This document shows, piece after piece, positions 7,555 to 14,512 of a stretch of 64,000 bases of DNA. Each line of letters opens with the position of its first letter. Positions within the stretch are counted from its first letter, which is position 1. Where the stretch lies: positions 248,001-312,000 of the forward strand of contig NZ_BAAAFN010000015.1 in NCBI RefSeq assembly GCF_039523555.1, written 5' to 3'. A model generated the notes under the pieces. It ran no database searches. It was not told where the DNA came from and saw only the letters and a list, made by a program, of their open reading frames with translations. The position numbers and the translations under genes are program-made. This DNA comes from Castellaniella daejeonensis. Lineage in GTDB: Bacteria > Pseudomonadota > Gammaproteobacteria > Burkholderiales > Burkholderiaceae_B.

Positions 7555-8996
7555 GCATGAGCGCGAATCCCTGTCATGTGCCGGGCCTGCAAAGCGGCCC
7601 CGCCGCGCCGCCGCCGGCGCGCCTGGGCGCAGACTATCAGCTCGGCGCCGTCGGAGAATCGCGCCTTGCGCTGGGGCGCGGCTGGCTCGGTCTGGGGCTG
7701 GCTGCCCTGATCGGCTCGGGCGTGTTCTCGGTGCTGCTGGTGGCTTCGCGTACCCCGGTCGTGAACCAGTGGCTGCCGGCCGCCGATTTCTTCCGGATTG
7801 CCCTGGTGCTGCACGTGGATCTGTCGGTGCTGGTCTGGTTCGTCGCCATGGCCGGACTGCTCTGGAGCCTGTACGGCACTGCGCGCGCGCAATGGATGGC
7901 CTGGCCGGGGCTGTGGATCACCGCGGCGGGCACGCTGGTCATGGCGCTGGCGCCGTTCCTGGATCCGGGCGAGCCGATCATGGCGAACTATATCCCCGTG
8001 CTGGAGTCGCCGCTGTTCCTGTCGGGCCTGGCGGTGTTCGGCCTGGGTGCCGCGCTGCTGGTGCTGCGCAGCCTGCTGGCGGCGCCCAGGCTGGGCGTGC
8101 GCTACGACGGGCGCGGCGCGCTGGCTTTCGGCCTGAGCGCGGCCGCCGTCGCCGCGGCTGTCGGCTTGCTCGGTTTCGCCTGGTCCTGGGTCGTGCTGCC
8201 CACCGCGCTGCATGGCAAGGCCTACTACGAAGTCCTGTTCTGGGGCGGCGGCCATGCCCTGCAGTTCACCTGGACCCTGCTGATGCTGGTGGCCTGGCTG
8301 TGGCTGGCCAGCGCCTGCGGCGCGCGTTCCGCGCTGACGCCGCGCGTGACGGTGATGATGTTCTCCCTGGCGCTGGCGGGGGTTTTCGTCACGCCCTATG
8401 CCTATCTCGCCCACCACGTGGCGTCCGTCGAGCACCGCGACGTGCTCACCTGGGCCATGCGCCTGGGCGGCGGCCCCGCCATCCTGCCGATCGGCCTTTC
8501 GGTGGTCTACGGCGTGGCCGCGGCCCGGCTGGGTTCCCCCGAGCAGCGGCCGCTGCGCGCGGCGCTGCTGGCCTCCGTGCTGGTGTTCGCGGCGGGCGGC
8601 GCGATCGGCATTTTCATCGACGGCAGCAACGTGCGCATTCCGGCCCATTACCACGGCTGCATCGTCGGCGTGACCCTGGCGCTCATGGGCGTGGTCTACC
8701 GCGTCCTGCCCGCGCTGGGCTACCGGGCGCCGAGCGGCCGCATGGCCACCTGGCAGCCGTGGCTCTACGGCGTGGGGCAGCTCATCCACATCGCCGGGCT
8801 GGTCTGGTCCGGCGGCTATGGGGTGCAGCGCAAGGTGGCCGGCGCCGAGCAGGTGCTGCGCAGTACCGGAGAAGTGGTCGGCATGGGGATGATGGGCCTG
8901 GGCGGGCTTATCGCCATCGTCGGGGGGCTATTGTTCGTGGTGGTGGCGGTCCGCGCCATTTTCCAGCCGGCGGCAGGCCCGCGGGAAATCCAATGA
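7551..8996 (+). CDS. Divergent heme-copper oxidase superfamily catalytic subunit
   Basis: A second, single-gene heme-copper subunit I of 481 aa with about 12 hydrophobic helices. The pattern of invariant histidines is complete: His88 (LHVDLSVLVWF), His235 (GGGHALQF), His288/His289 (YLAHHV), His366 and His368 (PAHYHG). The residue at H+4 is Phe239, so there is no helix VI Tyr; Tyr283 and Tyr285 lie in helix VII near the CuB His pair but not at the spacing I recall for cbb3 oxidases. No CuA or cytochrome c subunit follows. Instead the next gene, overlapping by ATGA, is a cytochrome b-reductase fusion. It may reduce NO or O2, or serve a regulatory or assembly role. Subfamily unknown. Confidence 0.85.
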   Translation: MSMSANPCHVPGLQSGPAAPPPARLGADYQLGAVGESRLALGRGWLGLGLAALIGSGVFSVLLVASRTPVVNQWLPAADFFRIALVLHVDLSVLVWFVAMAGLLWSLYGTARAQWMAWPGLWITAAGTLVMALAPFLDPGEPIMANYIPVLESPLFLSGLAVFGLGAALLVLRSLLAAPRLGVRYDGRGALAFGLSAAAVAAAVGLLGFAWSWVVLPTALHGKAYYEVLFWGGGHALQFTWTLLMLVAWLWLASACGARSALTPRVTVMMFSLALAGVFVTPYAYLAHHVASVEHRDVLTWAMRLGGGPAILPIGLSVVYGVAAARLGSPEQRPLRAALLASVLVFAAGGAIGIFIDGSNVRIPAHYHGCIVGVTLALMGVVYRVLPALGYRAPSGRMATWQPWLYGVGQLIHIAGLVWSGGYGVQRKVAGAEQVLRSTGEVVGMGMMGLGGLIAIVGGLLFVVVAVRAIFQPAAGPREIQ

Positions 8997-10918
8997 TCAA
9001 GCGCATCCAGGCCGTGCTGCAGTGGCTCTTCCTGTCCGTCGAAGGCCTGTTCAACACCGCGTTCGGCGACCGCGTCAATCCCTTCTATCACCTGGGGGCC
9101 ATCACCTTCTTCCTGTTCTGGCTGGTGGGTGGCAGCGGCCTGTACCTGTATGTGTTCTTCGACACCGGCATCCCCGACGCATATGACTCGGTGTACGCGC
9201 TGAGCACGAAGCAGTGGTGGCTGGGCGGCATCCTGCGCAGCGTGCACCGCTACGCCTCGGATGCGATGGTGCTGACCATGGCGCTGCACATGCTGCGCTA
9301 TTTCGCCTTCGACCGATTCCGCGGGTTCCGCTGGTTTTCGTGGCTGACGGGGGTGATGCTGATCTGGATGGTCTATGCCACGGGCATCAACGGCTACATG
9401 CTGCCCTGGGACCAGCTGGCGCAGTACGCGACCGTGACGGCCTTCGAATGGCTTGATTGGCTGCCGATCTTCGATGGCGCGCTGATGCGCAATTTCCTCT
9501 ATGCCGAGCACGTCGGCAACCGTTTCTTCACCCTGTTGTCCTTCATGCACGTGGGGCTTCCGCTGGTGGTGCTGATGGTCATGTCGATCCATGCCCAGCG
9601 GGTGCCCAAGGCGCGCACGATGCCGCCGCGGCCCATTGCCGGCGGGTTGTCCGCGACCTTGCTGGCGCTTGCGATCGTCGCCCCCGTGCACAGCCAGGGC
9701 GGCGTCAGCGACCTGGCCCGGGCCGTGACCAGTGTGGAGCTCGACTGGTTCTACATGGCGGTCTTTCCATTGATGACGCAATGGCCGATGGGCTGGGTGT
9801 GGGCCCTGGTGGTGGGCGGGTCGGTGTTGCTCGCGCTGATGCCCTGGTTCCCGCCGCGGTTCCGTCGCGGCGAGCGGCGTCCGGCGCAGCTCGTGGTGCA
9901 TGGCGAGGGCGGCGCGAGCGTGCAGTTCCAGGCGCGCCAGGGCGAGACCATCCTCGACGCGGGCCTGCGCGAGGGGCTGGGCCTGTCCTACGAGTGCCGC
10001 AATGGCGCTTGCGGCCTGTGCATCTGCACCGTGCGGCAGGGCGCCTACGATCACCGGCCCTGCAGTCCGGGCGCGCTGGCCGAAGACCAGAAGGCCGGGG
10101 GCATGGCGCTGATGTGCTGTGCCGTGCCGCGTGGCGACATGGAGGTCGAAGTCCGGGGCTTCACGGGCGGTGGTGCGCTCGCCGTACGGGAATACACCGC
10201 TTCGGTGGTGCGTCTCGAGCCGCTGTCTGCCGACGTGATGCTGCTCGTCCTGCGGCCGTCCGATGGCGCGGTCCTGGATTTCAAGGCGGGCCAGTACATC
10301 AATATCCTGCTCGAGGATGGCCAGCGGCGCGCCTTCTCGTTCGCGAATCCGCCGCGCGGCGACGCACTGATCGAACTGCACGTCCGACTCGTTCCCGGGG
10401 GCCGCTTCACGACCCGCGTGTTCCGGGACATGAAGGTCGGCGACGCCGTGCGCTTCGAGGGCCCGCTGGGCCGGTTCACGCTGCGCGACAGCCCGTTGCC
10501 CATTCTCTTCGTGGCGGGCGCCACCGGCTTCGCGCCGGTCAAGAGCATCCTGGAAGACGCCTTTGCGCGCGGCGTGTCGCGCCCCATGCGACTGTACTGG
10601 GGCGTGCGCCGGCGCGAAGACCTGTACATGCTCGAACTGTGCGAACGGTGGCAGCGCGAACACGCCAGCTTCAACATCGTGCCCGTGCTGTCGGATCCCG
10701 CCGGGGATGACGGCTGGACGGGGCGCACCGGCCTGGTGCACGAAGCCATCCTGGCCGACTTCGCGGATCTGCACGGCTACGAGGTCTATCTGTGCGGCTC
10801 GGTGCGCATGGTCGAGGCGGCGGCGCCGGCGTTCATCGGCCGGGGTCTCGACGAACAGGCCTGCTTCTCCGACGCCTTCCTGCCGGCGGCGCGGCTTCCC
10901 GCGAATCCGGGGCCCTGA
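8993..10918 (+). CDS. Cytochrome b / [2Fe-2S] ferredoxin / FAD-NAD(P)H reductase fusion protein
   Basis: Three-part fusion of 641 aa. Residues 1-about 290 form a cytochrome b6-like membrane domain with two bis-His pairs spaced H-x13-H: His85/His99 and His186/His200. Residues about 298-385 are a plant-type ferredoxin with Cys335, Cys340, Cys343 and Cys375. Residues about 388-640 are a ferredoxin reductase module: FAD motif RAFSFANPP, NAD-binding GATGFAPVKS and CGSVRM near the end. It could pass electrons from NAD(P)H through FAD, [2Fe-2S] and two hemes b to quinone or directly to the heme-copper subunit encoded just upstream (ATGA overlap). Each module is firm; the reaction is inference. I do not recognise a characterised enzyme with this architecture. 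Confidence 0.88.
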   Translation: MIKRIQAVLQWLFLSVEGLFNTAFGDRVNPFYHLGAITFFLFWLVGGSGLYLYVFFDTGIPDAYDSVYALSTKQWWLGGILRSVHRYASDAMVLTMALHMLRYFAFDRFRGFRWFSWLTGVMLIWMVYATGINGYMLPWDQLAQYATVTAFEWLDWLPIFDGALMRNFLYAEHVGNRFFTLLSFMHVGLPLVVLMVMSIHAQRVPKARTMPPRPIAGGLSATLLALAIVAPVHSQGGVSDLARAVTSVELDWFYMAVFPLMTQWPMGWVWALVVGGSVLLALMPWFPPRFRRGERRPAQLVVHGEGGASVQFQARQGETILDAGLREGLGLSYECRNGACGLCICTVRQGAYDHRPCSPGALAEDQKAGGMALMCCAVPRGDMEVEVRGFTGGGALAVREYTASVVRLEPLSADVMLLVLRPSDGAVLDFKAGQYINILLEDGQRRAFSFANPPRGDALIELHVRLVPGGRFTTRVFRDMKVGDAVRFEGPLGRFTLRDSPLPILFVAGATGFAPVKSILEDAFARGVSRPMRLYWGVRRREDLYMLELCERWQREHASFNIVPVLSDPAGDDGWTGRTGLVHEAILADFADLHGYEVYLCGSVRMVEAAAPAFIGRGLDEQACFSDAFLPAARLPANPGP

Positions 10919-10937
10919 GCCTGGCCGGCGCGCACGC

Positions 10938-10943
10938 TATAAT
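10938..10943 (+). promoter_or_regulatory. -10 element of the ahcY promoter
   Basis: A perfect TATAAT ten bases upstream of the SAH aptamer. No good -35 is visible (CTGAGC at the 17-bp position). Transcription would begin near 10950, right before the riboswitch. Confidence 0.6.
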
Positions 10944-10952
10944 TTCCACTTT

Positions 10953-11041
10953 CCCGAGGGGCGCTGCACCGGTGCGCCGACGAGATCCGCTGGATCCCGC
11001 GCGCGCCGCCAGGCTCGGGATCCCTTTTCAAACGGCGCCCA
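10953..11041 (+). ncRNA. SAH riboswitch upstream of ahcY
   Basis: Matches the S-adenosylhomocysteine aptamer. The conserved blocks CGAGGGGCGCTGC (10955-10967), GCCAGGCTCGG (11008-11018) and AACGGCGCCCA (11031-11041) are all present. P1 is CCCGAG (10953-10958) with CTCGGG (11014-11019). P2 is GGTGCGC (10971-10977) with GCGCGCC (11001-11007), capped by a GATCC/GGATC hairpin. The pseudoknot is GGGCGC (10959-10964) with GCGCCC (11035-11040). In known cases SAH binding turns on ahcY so that the product inhibitor of methyltransferases is removed. Confidence 0.9.
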
Positions 11042-11112
11042 TCGCCGTCCTGCGCGGACGGGGTGGGCGCAGCCGTTCCGCCCCTCGCCGGCGCAGGCTC
11101 TACAGGACCACC

Positions 11113-12519
11113 ATGAGCACTGCACACGACTACGTCATCGCCGACATCGCCCTGGCCGACTGGGGCCGCCGCGAAATCGCCATCGCCGAAACCGAAATGC
11201 CCGGCCTGATGGCTACGCGGGAAGAATTCGCCGCCGCGCAGCCCCTGAAGGGCGCGCGCATCGCCGGCAGCCTGCACATGACCATCCAGACGGCGGTGCT
11301 GATCGAGACGCTGAAGGCGCTGGGCGCGGAAGTCCGCTGGGCCTCGTGCAACATCTTCTCCACCCAGGACCACGCCGCCGCCGCCATCGCCGCCGGCGGC
11401 ACGCCGGTGTTCGCCGTCAAGGGCGAGTCCCTGGAAGACTATTGGCAATACACGCATCGCATCTTCGATTGGCCGGGCGAGCAGGCCAACATGATCCTGG
11501 ATGACGGCGGCGACGCCACGCTGCTGCTGCACCTGGGCGCGCGGGCAGAAACCGACGCCTCGGCCATCGCCAATCCCGGCAACGAAGAAGAGCGCGTGCT
11601 GTTCGCCGCCATCAAGGCGCAGCTGGCCCGCGATCCGAAATGGTATTCCACGCGGCTGGCGCAGATCCGGGGCGTGACCGAGGAAACCACCACCGGCGTG
11701 CATCGCCTCTACCAGATGTCGCAGCGCGGCGAACTGAAGATTCCCGCCATCAACGTCAACGACTCGGTCACCAAGTCCAAGTTCGACAACCTGTACGGCT
11801 GCCGCGAATCCCTGGTGGACGGCATCAAGCGCGCCACCGACGTGATGGTGGCGGGCAAGATCGCCATCGTCTGCGGCTTCGGCGACGTGGGCAAGGGCTG
11901 CGCCCAGGCACTGGCCGCACTGCGTGCCCAGGTGTGGGTGACGGAAGTCGATCCCATCTGCGCGCTGCAGGCCTCGATGGAAGGCTACCGGGTCGTGGAC
12001 CTGAACGATCCGGACGTGGTCGAGCAGGCCGACATCTTCGTCACGGCCACCGGCAACTACCACGTCATCGACCGCGACCACCTGTACCGCATGAAGGACC
12101 AGGCCATCGTCTGCAACATCGGCCACTTCGATAGCGAGATCAACGTCGCCTCGGTCGAAGACCTGCCCTGGGAAGAAATCAAGCCGCAGGTGGACCACAT
12201 CATCTTCCCGGACGGCAAGCGCGTGATCCTGCTCGCCAAGGGCCGCCTGGTGAACCTGGGCTGCGCCACCGGCCACCCGTCCTTCGTGATGTCGGCTTCG
12301 TTCACCAACCAGACCATCGCCCAGATCGAACTGTTCACGCGCGGCGACCAGTACCAGACCGGACAGGTCTACGTACTGCCCAAGCACCTGGACGAGAAAG
12401 TTGCCCGCCTGCACCTGAAGAAGCTGGGCGTGCGCCTGACGCAGCTGACGCAGAAGCAGGCCGACTACATCGGTGTGCCGGTCGCCGGCCCGTTCAAGCC
12501 GGACCACTATCGCTATTGA
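11113..12519 (+). CDS. ahcY: Adenosylhomocysteinase (S-adenosyl-L-homocysteine hydrolase)
   Basis: Cytosolic NAD-dependent enzyme hydrolysing S-adenosylhomocysteine to adenosine and homocysteine, 468 aa, the usual proteobacterial length. Visible signatures are the N-terminal substrate block GSLHMTIQTAVLIETL, the NAD-binding loop CGFGDVGKGCAQAL, and the C-terminal end FKPDHYRY. The ATG at 11113 follows an ACAGGACCACC leader. A SAH riboswitch controls it, and a holin-like gene and metF follow, the methyl-cycle arrangement common in Burkholderiales. Confidence 0.98.
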   Translation: MSTAHDYVIADIALADWGRREIAIAETEMPGLMATREEFAAAQPLKGARIAGSLHMTIQTAVLIETLKALGAEVRWASCNIFSTQDHAAAAIAAGGTPVFAVKGESLEDYWQYTHRIFDWPGEQANMILDDGGDATLLLHLGARAETDASAIANPGNEEERVLFAAIKAQLARDPKWYSTRLAQIRGVTEETTTGVHRLYQMSQRGELKIPAINVNDSVTKSKFDNLYGCRESLVDGIKRATDVMVAGKIAIVCGFGDVGKGCAQALAALRAQVWVTEVDPICALQASMEGYRVVDLNDPDVVEQADIFVTATGNYHVIDRDHLYRMKDQAIVCNIGHFDSEINVASVEDLPWEEIKPQVDHIIFPDGKRVILLAKGRLVNLGCATGHPSFVMSASFTNQTIAQIELFTRGDQYQTGQVYVLPKHLDEKVARLHLKKLGVRLTQLTQKQADYIGVPVAGPFKPDHYRY

Positions 12520-12527
12520 TCGCAGTT

Positions 12528-12559
12528 CGCCCCGCCTCCGGCGCGCCGGGGGCGGGGCG
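12528..12559 (+). terminator. GC-rich hairpin after ahcY
   Basis: CGCCCCGCC (12528-12536) pairs perfectly with GGCGGGGCG (12551-12559), and the loop contains a further CCGGCGCGCCGG palindrome. No T-run follows, so it may attenuate rather than end transcription into the downstream holin-like gene and metF. Confidence 0.4.
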
Positions 12560-12591
12560 CCCCCGATTCCTATCCTTCCGGGAGTTCCATC

Positions 12592-12927
12592 ATGCTGCTG
12601 CTCGTCTGGATCCTGAATGCCGTGGCCCTGCTGGTCGTGGCCTACATCCTGCCCGGCATCACCGTGGCTTCGTTCGGCTCGGCCCTGATCGCCGCGCTGG
12701 TGCTGGGCCTGCTCAATGCCGTGGTCAAGCCGCTGCTGATCCTGCTGACCCTGCCGCTGACCATCGTCACCCTGGGCCTGTTCCTGCTGGTGCTGAACGC
12801 CCTGGTGTTCTGGTTCGCCGGCTCCATCCTGAAAGGCTTCCAGGTGGACGGTTTCTGGTGGGCGGTGATCGGCGCGATCGTCTACAGCATCGTGTCCACG
12901 GCCCTGGCAGGGCTGCTGGCATCATGA
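12592..12927 (+). CDS. Phage holin superfamily IV (DUF360-like) small membrane protein
   Basis: Very hydrophobic protein of 111 aa with four transmembrane helices and the family pattern LLNAVVKPLLILLTLPLTIVT about residues 39-60. Proteins of this family are annotated as holins but are widespread chromosomal genes with no known lytic role. Here it sits between ahcY and metF, a common position in Burkholderiales. Nothing phage-related is nearby. Function unknown. Confidence 0.85.
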   Translation: MLLLVWILNAVALLVVAYILPGITVASFGSALIAALVLGLLNAVVKPLLILLTLPLTIVTLGLFLLVLNALVFWFAGSILKGFQVDGFWWAVIGAIVYSIVSTALAGLLAS

Positions 12928-12950
12928 GCGGACCGGGTCAGGGGGGGCGC

Positions 12951-13787
12951 ATGCACGATTCCATCAGCCTGGAATTCTTCCCGCCGCGCGACATCGCCGC
13001 CCAGGAGCGCCTGGTGCGTTCCGCCAAGCGGCTGGCGGCCCTGCGGCCGGCCTACGTCAGCGTGACTTTCGGCGCGGGCGGATCCACCCGCACGGGCACG
13101 GCCGACACGGTGCAGATGCTGCAGAACCTGGGCGTCGACGTGGCGCCGCACCTGTCGTGCATCGGCGCCACGCGTGCCGATCTGCGCGTCATCCTGGACG
13201 ACTACCGGGCGCGCGGCATCCGCCGCCTGGTCGCCTTGCGCGGCGATCTGCCCTCGGGCATGGGGGGCGACACGGGCGAACTGCATCACGCCGTCGATCT
13301 GGTCCGCTTCGTGCGCGAGCATTACGGCGATCACTTCCACATCGAGGTTGCCGCCTACCCCGAGATGCATCCCCAGGCCGAGAGCGCGGAATCCGATCTG
13401 CGGCATTTCGTGGACAAGGTCCGGGCCGGGGCCAGCGGCGCCATCACCCAGTATTTCTTCAACCCCGATGCCTATTTCGATTTCGTCGATCGGGTGCGCG
13501 CGCAGGGGCTGGACGTCCCCATCACGCCGGGCATCATGCCGGTGACCAATTACACCCAGCTGGCGCGTTTCTCGTCGATGTGCGGGGCGGAAATCCCGCG
13601 CTGGATGCGGTTGCGCCTGCAGGATTTCGGCGACGACAAGGCATCCATCCGCGCCTTCGGCATCGACGTGGTGACGCGGCTGACGGCGCGGCTCCTGGAG
13701 CAGGGCGCGCCGGGGGCGCATTTCTATACCCTGAACAATGCCGATGCGGTAGCGCAGATCTGCGCCAACCTGGGGCTCGACGCCTGA
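12951..13787 (+). CDS. metF: 5,10-methylenetetrahydrofolate reductase
   Basis: Flavoprotein of 278 aa that reduces 5,10-methylene-THF to 5-methyl-THF with NADH, feeding methionine synthase. Diagnostic are LEFFPPRD near the N-terminus, TFGAGGSTRTGT, ALRGDLPSG and the TQYFFNPDAYFDFV / PGIMPVTNY blocks. I place the start at 12951 (MHDSISLEFF), just after the purine run AGGGGGGG; an in-frame ATG at 12924 overlaps the preceding stop (ATGA) and would add nine residues. With ahcY it forms a methyl-cycle group. Confidence 0.96.
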   Translation: MHDSISLEFFPPRDIAAQERLVRSAKRLAALRPAYVSVTFGAGGSTRTGTADTVQMLQNLGVDVAPHLSCIGATRADLRVILDDYRARGIRRLVALRGDLPSGMGGDTGELHHAVDLVRFVREHYGDHFHIEVAAYPEMHPQAESAESDLRHFVDKVRAGASGAITQYFFNPDAYFDFVDRVRAQGLDVPITPGIMPVTNYTQLARFSSMCGAEIPRWMRLRLQDFGDDKASIRAFGIDVVTRLTARLLEQGAPGAHFYTLNNADAVAQICANLGLDA

Positions 13788-13853
13788 GTTCGGCCTTTCG
13801 TGCGGGCGCGGGCCTGGAGATGACCCGCGTGCGGCCCGCCCGCGCGCCGGACC

Positions 13854-14483
13854 CTACAGTTCGGGGGCCGGCACGGCCCAGCCCTTGTCGGTCAGGACCG
13901 CGTCCAGCCGGACATCGTGCGCGGCGGGCGCGTAGGGCTGGCCGCTCAGGTCGCCGCTGGCCCAGGCGATGCCGATCGTCGTGAATGCGTGGCCGGACGC
14001 CTTCAGTGCGGCCAGGGTCCGGTCGTAGTAGCCGCCCCCGTAGCCCAGGCGATCGCCCTGGCGGGTGTAGCCCAGCGTGGGCACCAGCACCACGTCGGGC
14101 GCCGGGGCGTCGGGGCCTTCGGGTTCCAGGATGCCGTAGGCCCCCGGTTTCATGGGGGTATCCGGGGTCCAGGCGCGGAATTGCAGCGGTGCGCCGGGCG
14201 TGACGACCACAGGCAGCGATACGGTCAGGGTTTCGTCTTCCGCCCATTGGCACAGCAGGGCCTGCAGGGCAGGCTCTTCGGCCATGGACCAGAATGCCGC
14301 GATGTGGCGGACATCGGGGCGGCCCGATTCGCGCAGGCGGGTCCGGCTGGTGGCAAGCCAGGTGTACAGGCGGCCGCGGATCAGCAGTGCGCCCCGGTCG
14401 CGGTCCTGGGAAGGAATTTCGGCGCGGAGCCGCTTGAGTCGCGTCCGCAGGGCGGCTGCGTTATCCTGTGCATTCTGATTCAT
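13854..14483 (-). CDS. fau: 5-formyltetrahydrofolate cyclo-ligase
   Basis: Cytosolic enzyme, 209 aa, converting 5-formyl-THF and ATP to 5,10-methenyl-THF, so it belongs to the same one-carbon pool as the convergent metF. The phosphate/folate signature LGYGGGYYDRTLA and the N-terminal RTRLKRLRAEI helix are clear, as is the VPTLGYTRQGDRLG run before the signature. It is divergent from the transglycosylase gene with only about 29 bp between start codons. The 6S RNA gene often found beside fau (ygfA) is not here. Confidence 0.95.
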   Translation of the reverse strand: MNQNAQDNAAALRTRLKRLRAEIPSQDRDRGALLIRGRLYTWLATSRTRLRESGRPDVRHIAAFWSMAEEPALQALLCQWAEDETLTVSLPVVVTPGAPLQFRAWTPDTPMKPGAYGILEPEGPDAPAPDVVLVPTLGYTRQGDRLGYGGGYYDRTLAALKASGHAFTTIGIAWASGDLSGQPYAPAAHDVRLDAVLTDKGWAVPAPEL

Positions 14484-14512
14484 GTGGTGACTGGTTCGCG
14501 GGGTTGTCGGCG

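Noticed and set aside
12592..12927. Holin-like gene as evidence of a prophage
   Set aside because: The family is common on chromosomes and no other phage gene is near; the position between ahcY and metF is typical.
14484..14512. 6S RNA next to fau
   Set aside because: Only 29 bp separate fau from the transglycosylase start, so there is no room.
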